This document shows, in pieces, positions 1 through 9,223 of a stretch of DNA of 64,000 nucleotides (within the stretch, counting starts at the first letter, position 1; each line of letters opens with the position of its first letter). This DNA is from Paucimonas lemoignei (lineage in GTDB: Bacteria > Pseudomonadota > Gammaproteobacteria > Pseudomonadales > Pseudomonadaceae), in assembly GCA_900475325.1 (NCBI GenBank), contig LS483371.1:5176001-5240000 (forward strand), in the 5' to 3' direction. Made by a program: the position numbers and the translations under genes. Below the pieces are notes generated by a model. The model saw nothing but the letters and a program-made list of their open reading frames with translations. It was not told where the DNA came from and ran no database searches.

Positions 1-309
1 TACCTGAGCAACCTGCTGCCCGGCGCCCAGGCGCAACTGCGCAGCACCAGTGTCATCGCCCAATACCAGGCCGCCTTGCAAGGCCGCGCACTGGCGATCC
101 TGCCGTGTTTCCTTGCGGCTCAGGATCCTCGGCTGATCCCGGTGCTGGCAGACGAAGTGAACATTACCCGGCATTTCTGGATGTACTGCCGGGAGGATTT
201 GAGGAAGCTAAAGCGGATTACGGTGTTGTGGGATTACATTCGGGCAGTCACGGAGTTGAATCAGGGGTTGTTGATGGGGCAGAGCCGCGAGGTGCGGTTT
301 GCCGAGTGA
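1..309 (+). CDS. LysR-family regulator, C-terminal fragment
   Basis: The window opens inside a reading frame (frame 1) that runs without interruption to a TGA at 307-309, so only about the last 102 residues are seen. The stretch Q-A-A-L-Q-G-R-A-L-A-I-L-P, followed by a short basic helix (E-D-L-R-K-L-K-R-I) and a final helix L-W-D-Y-I-R-A, is typical of the end of a LysR substrate-binding domain, where a G-x-G/A-I-A-x-L-P motif precedes the last strand and helix. The DNA-binding half and the start lie outside the window. The target and co-inducer cannot be inferred. Confidence 0.75.
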   Translation, partial: YLSNLLPGAQAQLRSTSVIAQYQAALQGRALAILPCFLAAQDPRLIPVLADEVNITRHFWMYCREDLRKLKRITVLWDYIRAVTELNQGLLMGQSREVRFAE

Positions 310-356
310 TGTGCCCCCGCGTTCCAACGATGACCTGCAAGGCTGTCACCGCCCCC

Positions 357-455
357 CCTGTGGGAGCGAATTCATTCGCGAAGACGTCATGACAGGCGAT
401 GAATATCTGCCGAATGTACCGGCTTCTTCGCGAGCAAGCTCGCTCCCACAGGTCC
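357..455. repeat. Paired REP palindromes
   Basis: Two inverted copies of the Pseudomonas REP core lie between convergent genes: CTGTGGGAGCGAATTCATTCGCGAAG near 358-383 is split here as its GTGGGAGCG and TTCGCGAA ends, and the opposite copy ending GCTCCCACAG lies near 426-452. They can form one large hairpin and may act as a transcription barrier. Nothing else is visible between the LysR stop and the GGDEF-EAL stop at 530. Confidence 0.8.
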
Positions 456-529
456 TGTATTTGCTGCGCGACAGCGCGGCTCTCTGTACGAGGGGTCAGC
501 CGTGGTGGCAATGCCATGGGGAGTTAACG

Positions 530-2470
530 CTAAACCACCGCCAACCGCTCACCGTCAAACCACGGCTCGATTTCTTTCGACGGTATTGGCCGGGAGAACA
601 GGTAGCCCTGGGCACGGGCGCAGCCCAGGCTTTTGAGGGCGTTGAGTTCGGCGTCGGTCTCCACGCCTTCGACGATGCACTCCAACTGCATGTCGGCGCA
701 CAGCGCGAGCAGGGATTTGACGATTTTGAAACTCGCAGGGTTCAGGTGGATGTCGGTGACGAAGGTGCGGTCGACTTTGAGTTTGGTTAGGGACAACGCA
801 TGGATCTGGCTCAGGCTTGAATAGCCGGTGCCGAAATCATCCAGCGAAATACCGCACCCCAGGCCACGAAACAGGGCGATGGCGCGCTGGGTTTGCGCCA
901 GGTCCTGAATGACCGCCGTCTCGGTGATTTCAAGGTCCACGCAGGACGGGTCGAACGCGCTGTCCTGAATAATCCGCGCAATCTGCTGTGCAGCGTCTTC
1001 GGACCCGCAGTCGTGAGCAGACAGATTGAACGACAGCCGAATGCCCTTGGGCCAGGTAACCGCTGCCTGCAGAGCCTTGGTCAGCAGCGGCACGGTCAGG
1101 CGGTTGACCATACCGATACGCTCGGCGATGGGGATGAATTCGCTGGGCTGCACATTGCCTAGCTCCGGGCTCTGCCAGCGTGCCAGGGCTTCGAAGGCCA
1201 CGGTGCGTTGCGTGTGAATATCCACAATTGGCTGGAACACCAGGTAAAACTCATCGTCCAGTTCAGCCCGGCGCAATGCCTGCTCGGTCAGCCCCTGTCG
1301 GTTGAGCTGCTGGCGGTGCGCGGCGCTGAACAGGCAGACCGTGCCCGGCCGGTGGCGTTTGCTCTGATAGAGCGCGTAGTCGGCGTATTCATAGATTTCC
1401 GTGTCGCAGCCGGCCAGGTCCGGGAAAGTCGCCAATCCCAGTGAGGCACTGATCTGAATCGGGATATCCACCAGAATGAAAGGCTCGCGCATGCGCGCAC
1501 AAATCTTCTCGCCGAAGGCCAGCAACTGAGCGTCGCATTTGGCATCGGGAATGATCAGCGCAAACTCGTCGCCCCCCAGCCGGGCCAGGTGCACGCCATC
1601 TTCCAGCAATCCGGTCAGGCGCTTGCCCACCTGGTACAACAATTTGTCGCCCACGCTGTGGCCGTACAGATCGTTAACCGGTTTGAAGCCATCCAGATCA
1701 ATGAGGCCCACCGCCAGCCGCTGGTTGTTCAAGCGGGCCTCGGCGAGCATCGAATCCAGACGCGTGAAGAACTTGCGACGGTTGGCCAGCCCGGTAAGGC
1801 TGTCCAGATTGGCCATCTGCTGGTTTTCGTTACTGAGCTTCTCGGTGCGCGCCTGCATGTTAACCAGCCGGGTGAAGTCCCCGTACTGGCTTTTGAGGAT
1901 CGACAGCATGGCGATGGACACCAGCAACACGTCTATCGCCGTGGCAATAAAGGTGATGTTGTTGCTAGTGCCGAAGAACACCACAAACGCGGTGTTGACC
2001 ACTGCAGTGGTGGTCAGCGCGGCAGGCATCAGATGCATCATGCAGAAGATGCAGGCAATCACCGTGATCGCCATATAAAAGGCAACGTGGGTCTGGTTGT
2101 ACACATCGCCATACGGGAACAGCGCCAGCGACCAGGCCGTAAAGGCCAGGGCTACAAACGGAGCCAGACGGTTTGTGCGCTTGAGGGCCGCAAGCATGAG
2201 CTCCGGGCTGGGCAAGACTTTGCGCGATACCCACCACTGCACCGCACGCTTGGTGCCGAACACGGTCATCAGCAGCGGGCAGCCGACTACCAGCCACAAC
2301 GGGGCCACGTTGTAATGCGTACCGGCGAGCACCAGGGTGTTGACCAGGAGGATGAAATACATCATCGGCAGTTGCCGGGACAGCGCGATGTATTGCGCTT
2401 TGATCAGGCCAGGATTGTCATGCGGGACGGACATGAGAGAGCGTAACTTTCCCAGCAGTGATTTATTCAT
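530..2470 (-). CDS. Membrane GGDEF-EAL c-di-GMP protein
   Basis: Predicted 646-residue inner-membrane protein. The N-terminal ~190 residues hold about six hydrophobic helices (for example around Y-F-I-L-L-V-N-T-L-V-L-A). A GGDEF domain follows with an intact R-L-G-G-D-E-F active site, then an EAL domain with F-E-A-L-A-R-W, E-I-T-E, D-D-F-G-T-G-Y-S-S (loop 6) and V-E-G-V-E-T. Both active sites look complete, so it could make and degrade c-di-GMP. The inhibitory RxxD site is absent: the residues nine to six before GGDEF read E-D-G-V. The start chosen is ATG at 2470; an upstream in-frame ATG at 2626 would add 52 polar residues with no membrane character, and ATG 2434 is a second option. The sensed signal is unknown. 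Confidence 0.85.
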   Translation of the reverse strand: MNKSLLGKLRSLMSVPHDNPGLIKAQYIALSRQLPMMYFILLVNTLVLAGTHYNVAPLWLVVGCPLLMTVFGTKRAVQWWVSRKVLPSPELMLAALKRTNRLAPFVALAFTAWSLALFPYGDVYNQTHVAFYMAITVIACIFCMMHLMPAALTTTAVVNTAFVVFFGTSNNITFIATAIDVLLVSIAMLSILKSQYGDFTRLVNMQARTEKLSNENQQMANLDSLTGLANRRKFFTRLDSMLAEARLNNQRLAVGLIDLDGFKPVNDLYGHSVGDKLLYQVGKRLTGLLEDGVHLARLGGDEFALIIPDAKCDAQLLAFGEKICARMREPFILVDIPIQISASLGLATFPDLAGCDTEIYEYADYALYQSKRHRPGTVCLFSAAHRQQLNRQGLTEQALRRAELDDEFYLVFQPIVDIHTQRTVAFEALARWQSPELGNVQPSEFIPIAERIGMVNRLTVPLLTKALQAAVTWPKGIRLSFNLSAHDCGSEDAAQQIARIIQDSAFDPSCVDLEITETAVIQDLAQTQRAIALFRGLGCGISLDDFGTGYSSLSQIHALSLTKLKVDRTFVTDIHLNPASFKIVKSLLALCADMQLECIVEGVETDAELNALKSLGCARAQGYLFSRPIPSKEIEPWFDGERLAVV

Positions 2471-2804
2471 CAAGGTTGCTCTAAAGGGGTGACAACCAAT
2501 CGAATTATCCCTTCCGATTTGGCCTACGAGCAGTGTTGACAGTGCACGCGTACATTCGTGTCGGCGTGGGAAAGTGTTTCTGTAATATTTCCGACGAGTA
2601 GTGGCATTTTGACCACTTAACGGCAAGAGCCGGTCTGAAAGCCTTGCAGACCGGCCATTGGATCCAATATCAATCCAACGACTGACGACAGCTCCATTGA
2701 CGTCAAAATCACGACAGACGGCTACTACTTATAACTTTTCAGCAGGGCTGAGCGGCGTTAACACACGATTAGAACCACTTGGTCATTTTTTGGAAACGTA
2801 TCCT

Positions 2805-2831
2805 TCAGGTTATTCATTTGCCCGCCGATAG
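2805..2831 (+). promoter_or_regulatory. FliA (sigma-28) type promoter of the first chemoreceptor
   Basis: TCAGGTT at 2805-2811, twelve bases, then GCCGATA at 2824-2830. This fits the pseudomonad flagellar sigma pattern TCAAGTT-N11/12-GCCGATA. It lies about 90 bases before the chemoreceptor start, as expected for a motility-regulated gene. The rest of 2471-2921 is AT-richer intergenic DNA with no other gene I can support. Confidence 0.65.
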
Positions 2832-2921
2832 GCTGAAGTGCAGGTACTTTGCGGGTTTAAAAAAAATAATCTTCCGGCTGTGACTGACTTTAAGAGAAAT
2901 AACATTCGTGGAGAAAACACA

Positions 2922-4844
2922 ATGAACAGCTGGTTTGCCAACATCAGCGTCAACATGAAGCTAGCCCTGGGATTCGGGCTGGTTCTCATTTTTACTGCCC
3001 TCCTCGCTCTGACTGGATGGAACAGCCTGAGCAAACTCATCGACCGCAGTAACTGGATGAGTGACATCACCGAGCTGAACGCTCAGTTGACCAAGCTGCG
3101 GGTGACGCGCCTGCAATACATGGTTGCCGATGGTGATGACACCGTTGCCCAGACCGTGCAGGTCGCGCTCGACGGCTTCAAGGCCCAACAGGAAAAACTG
3201 TTGAAGAGCTTCAAAAGCCCTGAAAACATTGCCCTGCTGCAGCAGCTGAGCACGGTGATCGCCGAATATGAAAAAGGCCTGAGTGCCATGCGCGCCGGCT
3301 ATAAAGCCAGCAACAGCGTGCGTGATGAACTGGGCAGCAATGCCGACAAGGGCAACGCCCTGATCGACCAGATCAACGCTGATGTGCTGAAACTGGGCGC
3401 TGATGAAGAGCGCCGCTTCGAACAGTTCCAGGCCGTCACCACCGTTCGCGAAGACCTGCTGCGAGTGCGCTACGAAACCCGTGGCTACACCGGCAACACC
3501 AGCGCCGACAACGAGAAGAAAGCCCTTGGCCAGATCGACGACGCGATCAAGCGCCTGCAAGCCTTCAACGGCACCTTCACGGGTGCTCAGGCTGACCGCC
3601 TCAAGCAGCTGGAAACCGTACTCGGCAACTATCGCAGCGCGTTGAACAGTTTCAAGACCACCGTCAATGACCTCGCCACCTTGCGCAAGAACATGACGGT
3701 GCAGGGTCAGACCATCGTCAAACTCAGCGATGACATGTACAAAATCCAGCTTGATCGCCGCGACATCGAAAGTGACGCTGCGCGCAACATGCAGCTGATC
3801 TGCACCTTGATCGCCTTGATCCTGGGCGTATTCGCCGCGGTGATCATCACCCGCCAGATCACCCGCCCACTGCAGGACACCTTGCTGGTGGTCGAGCGTA
3901 TCGCTTCCGGCGACCTGACCCAGAACATGGTCGTGACCCGTCGCGACGAGCTGGGCGAACTGCAACAAGGCATTCAGCGCATGGGCAGCACCCTGCGCGA
4001 TTTGATCGGCGGGATCCGCGACAGCGTGGTGCAGATCGCCAGCGCCGCCGAAGAACTCTCGGCCGTGACCGAACAGACCAGTGCCGGTGTGAACAGCCAG
4101 AAAGTCGAAACCGACCAAGTCGCCACGGCCATGCATGAAATGTCGGCCACCGTGCAGGAAGTGGCTCGCAATGCCGAGCAGGCGTCGCAAGCAGCCTCCA
4201 CGGCGGACAAAGAAGCGCGTGCGGGCGACAAGGTAGTGGGCGAGGCGATCGTGCAGATCGAGCGCCTGGCTGCCGAAGTGGTGCGTTCTTCCGACGCCAT
4301 GGGCCAACTGGAGCTGGAAAGCGACAAGATCGGCAAAGTCATGGACGTGATCAAGGCGGTTGCGGAGCAGACCAACCTGCTGGCGCTCAACGCGGCCATT
4401 GAAGCGGCGCGCGCCGGTGAAGCCGGTCGTGGTTTTGCGGTAGTCGCCGATGAGGTTCGTGGCCTGGCGCAACGCACGCAGAAATCCACCGAGGAAATCG
4501 AAGCGCTGGTTGCAGGCTTGCAGAACGGCACGCGGCAGGTGTCGAGCATCATGCTCAGCAGCCGTGAGCTGACCGAAAGCAGCGTGACGCTCACCCGCAA
4601 GGCAGGCACGTCGCTGGAAAGCATCACCCTGACGGTGTCCAACATTCAGGCGATGAACCAGCAGATTGCCGCTGCCGCCGAAGAGCAAAGCGCCGTGGCC
4701 GAGGAAATCAGCCGCAGCATCATCAACGTGCGTGACGTGTCCGAGCAGACCGCATCGGCCAGTGAAGAAACCGCCGCCTCCAGCGTCGAGCTGGCCCGTC
4801 TGGGTGGCCAGCTGCAAATGATGGTCAGCCACTTCAAAGTCTGA
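2922..4844 (+). CDS. Methyl-accepting chemotaxis protein, McpS-like (HBM domain)
   Basis: A 640-residue transmembrane chemoreceptor. It begins with a short cytoplasmic stretch and TM1 (about residues 13-32). A ~255-residue, all-helical periplasmic region follows, the size of the helical bimodular (HBM) sensor of Pseudomonas putida McpS. Then come TM2 (about 292-310), HAMP with R-Q-I-T-R-P-L, and the signalling domain with the tip [15 protein letters not shown] (about 490-510). The start MNSWFANIS and the sensor segment [11 protein letters not shown] resemble McpS, which senses TCA-cycle acids, but ligand specificity here is inference. GGAGA lies eight bases before ATG 2922; an ATG at 2838 would add 28 residues without such a site. 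Expression is probably FliA-dependent. Confidence 0.93.
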   Translation: MNSWFANISVNMKLALGFGLVLIFTALLALTGWNSLSKLIDRSNWMSDITELNAQLTKLRVTRLQYMVADGDDTVAQTVQVALDGFKAQQEKLLKSFKSPENIALLQQLSTVIAEYEKGLSAMRAGYKASNSVRDELGSNADKGNALIDQINADVLKLGADEERRFEQFQAVTTVREDLLRVRYETRGYTGNTSADNEKKALGQIDDAIKRLQAFNGTFTGAQADRLKQLETVLGNYRSALNSFKTTVNDLATLRKNMTVQGQTIVKLSDDMYKIQLDRRDIESDAARNMQLICTLIALILGVFAAVIITRQITRPLQDTLLVVERIASGDLTQNMVVTRRDELGELQQGIQRMGSTLRDLIGGIRDSVVQIASAAEELSAVTEQTSAGVNSQKVETDQVATAMHEMSATVQEVARNAEQASQAASTADKEARAGDKVVGEAIVQIERLAAEVVRSSDAMGQLELESDKIGKVMDVIKAVAEQTNLLALNAAIEAARAGEAGRGFAVVADEVRGLAQRTQKSTEEIEALVAGLQNGTRQVSSIMLSSRELTESSVTLTRKAGTSLESITLTVSNIQAMNQQIAAAAEEQSAVAEEISRSIINVRDVSEQTASASEETAASSVELARLGGQLQMMVSHFKV

Positions 4845-4874
4845 TTCTCAACCTCGCGTTACCCCGCAATACAC

Positions 4875-4902
4875 CTCAAGCCCGGCTATGTCCGGGCTTG
4901 AG
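4875..4902 (+). terminator. Stem-loop after first chemoreceptor
   Basis: CTCAAGCCCGG and CCGGGCTTGAG form a strong stem with a short loop about 30 bases after the stop. The T-run after it is weak (GCGTTTCTC), so termination may be partial. The following 200 bases up to the next receptor are AT-rich, and I could not identify a FliA site there. Confidence 0.6.
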
Positions 4903-5103
4903 CGTTTCTCAAGCACAGCCCTTCAAGATTCCCGCGCCGCGCGTTAATAAAATGACGCCAAGAAAATGATGGCCCTGTGCCATATTTTTTGTTATTCATG
5001 CATTCATATATATCAATTAGGTTGTACTCACGTGCTCCGTGAACCCGCTCTTTAATCTGCGTCGCTGCCTCCCTCCAGCTCTGGTCGAAATCCAAGGAAA
5101 GTC

Positions 5104-7023
5104 ATGAACACATGGTTTGCAAACATCAGTGTCAAAATGAAACTGGCATTGGGCTTCGGGGTGGTGCTGGTGCTGACCGCCCTGCTGGCGGCGGTGGGCT
5201 GGGGCAGTATCAGCAAACTGATCGAACGCAGTGACCGAATGATCGACATCTCCGAGCTGAACTCGCTACTCGATGATCTGAACTCGGCACGCTTGCAATA
5301 CGTAGTCGATAAAGGCGACGAAAGCAGCGGTGAGGCGGCGCAGGCCGCTCTTAGCCTTTTCGACGCCGAGCAAAAGAAGCTTCAGGGTGTACTCAAAGCC
5401 GCGATCAACCTGGACAACCTGAAGAAGATCAACGGCCTGACCGCCGATTATCAAAAATCCCTGAACAAGATGCGCGAGGATTACCGGGCCGATGCCGCGG
5501 TGCGCAAGGAAATGGGCGTATTTGCCAGCAAAGGCTTCGAGCTGATCAGCGTGATCATGAACGACGTGAACGAGATGCCCATTTCCCTGGAACGCTTCCA
5601 GGCCTGGCAGGACATCATGACCGCCCGGGAAAACCTGACGCTGGTGCGTTATGAAGTCCGCGGCTACACCGGCAACCCGACGCCCGCTACGCAGGAAAAC
5701 GCTACTCGCCAGCTGGAAGTCGCCCTCAACGGCATGCCGGCGCTGAACGCCAGGTTCGGTGCCGAGCATGCTGATACGCTCAAGCAACTCGACACCGCGT
5801 TGACCAGCTACCGTGCGGCCGTGCAGCGCTTCACCCTGATCAATGCCGACCTGATGAGCGCGCGCCAGGACGCCAAGGCCCAGGGTCAGGCCATCACTAA
5901 AGTGAGCGATGAGCTGTATGGTTTTCAGCTCAAGGCGCGGGAAGAGAACACCGACCGTGCACTGACACTGCAAATCACCTTTACGCTGCTGGCCCTGGTG
6001 CTGGGCATCCTCGCCGCCACGGTCATCACCCGGCAGATCACCCGTCCGTTGCAGGACACCCTGCTGGTGGTCGAGCGCATTGCTTCAGGCGATCTGTCAC
6101 ACAACCAGGTGGTGAACCGCCGCGACGAACTGGGCGAATTGCAACAAGGCATCCAGCGCATGGGCAGCACCCTGCGCGACCTGATTGGCGGCATTCGTGA
6201 TGGCGTCACGCAGATTGCCAGCGCGGCTCAGCAGTTGTCGGCAGTCACCGAGCAAACCAGCGCCGGGGTCAACAGCCAGAAAGTCGAGACGGATCAGGTA
6301 GCGACGGCCATGAATGAAATGTCAGCCACGGTTCAGGAAGTCGCGCGCAACGCCGAGCAGGCGTCCGTGGCCGCGTCAGCCGCCGACACCGAAGCCCGGG
6401 CGGGCGACAAAGTGGTTGTTGAAGCCATTACGCAAATCGAACGCCTGGCCGCCGAAGTGGTGCGCTCGGCCGACGCCATGACGCTGCTGGAGCAGGAAAG
6501 CGACAAGATCGGCAAAGTCATGGACGTGATCAAGGCCGTGGCCGAGCAGACCAATCTGCTGGCGCTCAACGCCGCCATCGAAGCGGCGCGCGCGGGTGAA
6601 GCGGGTCGTGGTTTTGCGGTGGTCGCCGACGAGGTTCGTGGTTTGGCGCAGCGCACTCAACAATCGACCAAAGAGATCGAGGCCCTGGTCAGCGGGCTAC
6701 AGAACGGCACGCGTCAGGTGTCGAGCATCATGCTCAGCAGCCGCGAGCTGACCGACAGCAGCGTCAAGCTGACTCGCAGGGCTGGCACCTCGCTGAGCAG
6801 CATCACGCAGACCGTGTCCAGCATCCAGGCCATGAATCAGCAGATCGCTGCAGCCGCCGAACAACAAAGCTCGGTGGCGGAAGAGATCAGCCGCAGCATC
6901 ATCAGCGTGCGTGACATCTCCGAACAGACCGCCTCGGCCAGCGAAGAAACCGCCGCCTCCAGCGTCGAACTCGCCCGCCTGGGTAACCAGCTGCAGACCA
7001 TGGTGAGCCGGTTCAAGGTTTGA
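5104..7023 (+). CDS. Methyl-accepting chemotaxis protein, second HBM-type paralogue
   Basis: A 639-residue chemoreceptor with the same architecture as its upstream neighbour: TM1, ~255-residue helical periplasmic sensor, TM2, HAMP, signalling domain with the conserved [12 protein letters not shown] tip. The cytoplasmic half is nearly identical to the neighbour, while the sensor has clearly diverged (K-G-D-E-S-S-G in place of D-G-D-D-T-V-A). This is the pattern of a tandem duplication followed by ligand specialisation. The start is supported by AAGGAAAG just before ATG 5104. The gene sits about 260 bases after a stem-loop, so it may have its own promoter. Ligand unknown, organic acids likely from family history. 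Confidence 0.92.
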   Translation: MNTWFANISVKMKLALGFGVVLVLTALLAAVGWGSISKLIERSDRMIDISELNSLLDDLNSARLQYVVDKGDESSGEAAQAALSLFDAEQKKLQGVLKAAINLDNLKKINGLTADYQKSLNKMREDYRADAAVRKEMGVFASKGFELISVIMNDVNEMPISLERFQAWQDIMTARENLTLVRYEVRGYTGNPTPATQENATRQLEVALNGMPALNARFGAEHADTLKQLDTALTSYRAAVQRFTLINADLMSARQDAKAQGQAITKVSDELYGFQLKAREENTDRALTLQITFTLLALVLGILAATVITRQITRPLQDTLLVVERIASGDLSHNQVVNRRDELGELQQGIQRMGSTLRDLIGGIRDGVTQIASAAQQLSAVTEQTSAGVNSQKVETDQVATAMNEMSATVQEVARNAEQASVAASAADTEARAGDKVVVEAITQIERLAAEVVRSADAMTLLEQESDKIGKVMDVIKAVAEQTNLLALNAAIEAARAGEAGRGFAVVADEVRGLAQRTQQSTKEIEALVSGLQNGTRQVSSIMLSSRELTDSSVKLTRRAGTSLSSITQTVSSIQAMNQQIAAAAEQQSSVAEEISRSIISVRDISEQTASASEETAASSVELARLGNQLQTMVSRFKV

Positions 7024-7035
7024 GGGGAAACCACA

Positions 7036-7260
7036 GATATCTGTGGCTGGTCCGCAGATTCTGTGAATATCCTCAACGCCTGTGGGAGCGAGCTTGCTCG
7101 CGAAGGCTATGTATCTGGCAACGCAGATGTGCTGAATGTACTGGCCTCTTCGCAAGCAAGGTGGAGCGCCACCCCGGTTGCTCCCACAGGTTCTGGGCTG
7201 GTCCACAGATTCTGTGACCTATTCCAGCCTGTGGGAGCGACCGGTATTACTGAAGCCTAC
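7036..7260. repeat. Degenerate REP cluster with an internal direct duplication
   Basis: A REP copy begins at 7080 (TGTGGGAGCGAGC, then GCTCGCGAAG), and a damaged inverted partner ends GCTCCCACAGG near 7191. The flanking phrase CTGGTCCGCAGATTCTGTG (7047-7065) recurs as CTGGTCCACAGATTCTGTG (near 7198-7216), and each is followed by CCTGTGGGAGCGA, showing a duplicated flank plus REP unit. This explains most of the 366-base gap. The last ~130 bases before 7391 are AT-rich and presumably hold the promoter of the repeat protein. Confidence 0.7.
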
Positions 7261-7390
7261 CATTGGCCCATTCCCAACTATCAATTTGGGCAATGATGGG
7301 TAGTAATCGCATTGACTTCTTAATAAATCTCAGCGGCGTAGCATTGCCTCCATACCGAGTTAACAACTAACCCGATCTGGAGCAACTACC

Positions 7391-7807
7391 ATGAAAACTT
7401 CTAAACTGATCTTCGGCCTTGCCTTCTCCGTACTGGCTTCCAGCGCTTTTGCTGCGCCACATCTTCCAAGCCTTCCAGGCAATAACAACACCAATCTGGT
7501 AGACCCAACCCCTTCCGTGATTTTCGTAGCCGCTGATGGCGCAGACCACGTCGGTGCAAACCGCCTCGCTGCTGACGGCGCAGACCACGTTGGTGCCAAC
7601 CGCCTCGCTGCTGACGGCGCAGACCACGTTGGTGCCAACCGCCTTGCCGCTGACGGCGCAGACCACGTTGGTGCCAACCGCCTTGCCGCTGACGGCGCAG
7701 ACCACGTCGGTGCCAACCGCCTTGCTGCTGACGGCGCAGACCACGTCGGTGCCAACCGCCTTGCTGCTGACGGCGCAGACCATGTTGGTGCAAATCGTCT
7801 GAGCTAA
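7391..7807 (+). CDS. Small exported protein of seven 13-residue repeats
   Basis: A 138-residue protein. It has a clear signal peptide (MKTSKLIFGLAFSVLASSAFA, cleavage after the A-F-A) and a ~26-residue Pro/Asn-rich segment. Seven consecutive copies of A-D-G-A-D-H-V-G-A-N-R-L-A follow and run to the stop, with only the last residue changed to Ser. GGAGC precedes ATG by eight bases, and a strong terminator follows, so this is a monocistronic real gene. I know of small Pseudomonas secreted proteins with ADGAD-type repeats that are sometimes labelled phage infection protein, but I cannot confirm the match and no function is established from the sequence. The Asp/His/Asn-rich repeat could bind metal; that is speculation. 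Confidence 0.85.
   Translation: MKTSKLIFGLAFSVLASSAFAAPHLPSLPGNNNTNLVDPTPSVIFVAADGADHVGANRLAADGADHVGANRLAADGADHVGANRLAADGADHVGANRLAADGADHVGANRLAADGADHVGANRLAADGADHVGANRLS
7532..7804 (+). repeat. In-frame 39-bp tandem repeat, seven copies
   Basis: Seven units of 39 bp encode the 13-residue repeat of the small exported protein. Units differ mostly at silent third positions (GTC/GTT, CTC/CTT, GCT/GCC). Neighbouring units share variants, which suggests recent unit-by-unit duplication. Because 39 is a multiple of three, long open frames appear on both strands; those are artefacts. Confidence 0.95.
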
Positions 7808-7828
7808 TACCTGTCCTGAAGTACCCCA

Positions 7829-7857
7829 GCCCGGCTTTTGCCGGGCTTAGTTTTTTC
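7829..7857 (+). terminator. Rho-independent terminator of the repeat protein
   Basis: AGCCCGGC-TTTT-GCCGGGCT stem-loop followed by a run of six T, 22 bases after the stop codon. Confidence 0.9.
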
Positions 7858-7995
7858 TGAAGTATTGATCTTTAAACTTAGAACCGAATAACGCGACAAA
7901 AAACCGCTGCTGCCAAACGTCAATTTATATTTATCAATAAAATCATGGTGTTATAAACAACACTTTCTACCGCGTTAAAAAACTGACGAATGTAT

Positions 7996-8024
7996 TTGAC
8001 AGCCCCCCGTTCTAACGCTGATAT
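7996..8024 (+). promoter_or_regulatory. Possible sigma-70 promoter of the glycan operon
   Basis: A perfect TTGACA (7996-8001) is followed 17 bases later by TGATAT, a weak -10. It lies in an AT-rich stretch (7858-8198) that is otherwise gene-free and precedes the first glycosyltransferase. The -10 is poor, so this is only a candidate. Confidence 0.35.
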
Positions 8025-8198
8025 AGCACTGCTACTTAACAGCCCCTTCACGCTATGAGGCCCGGTTGAATAACTCTGACGAGTATTCGGCAGGCGGTAG
8101 CTATTCCCTGTGTTTCCGGACACTTGCTTAACTCACGATCTTTCGCAGTTTGAGTCTTGCCGGTTTGAGTGTCGGATCCATTTTCCGAGAGGATTAAT

Positions 8199-9221
8199 AT
8201 GGATTTTTTTCCTGGTTTTTTGTCGGTGGTGTTTCTGGTACGCAATCAGGCAGACAGCATCGAACACACCCTCAGCGAGGCTTCTGCGGTCATCACCTCC
8301 CTGGTCAGAGACTACGAGCTGATCGTTGTCGATAACGCGTCGGATGACGACAGCATCACGGTGTTGAAAACCCTCACCGGGGAGCAAGGGCTGGCCAATC
8401 TTCAGGTGTACGCGCTGACCAAAGAGGTCGATGCAGACACCGCTTCCTGGGTCGGGATGGAAAACGCCCTGGGCGATTTCGTGGTGGTCATTGACCCACT
8501 GACCGATGACGTGAGCTTCATTCCGCAAATGCTCGACCGGGCCGTCAAAGGCGCCGACGTGGTGTTTGCCAATAACGACAAGAAACCCGCGCAAAGCCTG
8601 GCTTATCGCAGTGCGTTCTCGGCATTCCACTGGCTGTACAACCGCTTCAATGGCATCAACCTGGCCAATGAAGCGCCACAGTTCCGGATGCTCGGCAAGC
8701 GGGTGATCAATTTCATCCTGCAACACCCTCACCCTGCGATGTCTTACCGGCACTTGCCCGCGACCGGTGGCTTTACCCGTGCGTATCTGAAATACAGCGC
8801 CACGCCGAAGACAACTCGCCCCAAACGCCTGGGTGAAAGCGTCGACCGTGGCGTGCGCCTGCTGGTGTCCACGACCCGGGCGCCCATGCGGCTGGTGACA
8901 GCGCTGTCGCTGTTTGGCGCCGTCGCCAACCTGCTGTTCTGTGGCTACGTGGTGATCATCGCGATCTTCAAGACCGAAGTCGCGCCCGGCTGGGTCAGCG
9001 TTTCGTTGCTGCAATCGGGGATGTTTTTCCTGATCTCGCTGGTACTGCTGGTGTTGGGTGAATACATCCTCAACATGGCGACGCTGTCCAACGAAGGGCC
9101 GGCGTATCACGTGGGTCAGGAGTTCACCAGCGCGCGGATGACACGTCGGGAAAAGCTCAACGTCGTGGACAGCGTCATGCGTCCCGACGTGCTGGTCACC
9201 CTTAGCCACAAGCGCTCCTGA
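8199..9221 (+). CDS. GtrB/ArnC-like bactoprenol-phosphate glycosyltransferase (GT2)
   Basis: A 340-residue inner-membrane GT2 enzyme. The N-terminal ~220 residues have the GT-A pattern F-L-S-V-V-F-L-V-R-N, L-I-V-V-D-N-A-S-D-D, then D-F-V-V-V-I-D-P-L where other members have DxD. Two strong membrane helices follow (about residues 235-260 and 268-292) and a basic tail. This is the layout of DPM1/GtrB/ArnC enzymes, which load a sugar onto undecaprenyl phosphate at the cytoplasmic face. The start was set at ATG 8199 because AGAGGA lies six bases upstream; an ATG at 8169 lacks such a site. It opens a run of five genes with overlapping or almost touching ends. A close paralogue sits at 22061-23092 on the other strand. 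Confidence 0.85.
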   Translation: MDFFPGFLSVVFLVRNQADSIEHTLSEASAVITSLVRDYELIVVDNASDDDSITVLKTLTGEQGLANLQVYALTKEVDADTASWVGMENALGDFVVVIDPLTDDVSFIPQMLDRAVKGADVVFANNDKKPAQSLAYRSAFSAFHWLYNRFNGINLANEAPQFRMLGKRVINFILQHPHPAMSYRHLPATGGFTRAYLKYSATPKTTRPKRLGESVDRGVRLLVSTTRAPMRLVTALSLFGAVANLLFCGYVVIIAIFKTEVAPGWVSVSLLQSGMFFLISLVLLVLGEYILNMATLSNEGPAYHVGQEFTSARMTRREKLNVVDSVMRPDVLVTLSHKRS

Positions 9222-9223
9222 TC

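Noticed and set aside
2961..4832. 623-residue minus-strand open frame
   Set aside because: Antisense shadow of the first chemoreceptor, which has full domain evidence.
7360..7802. Long open frames on both strands across the 39-bp repeats
   Set aside because: The repeat length is a multiple of three, so any frame free of stops in one unit stays open through all. Only the frame with a signal peptide and ribosome site is real.
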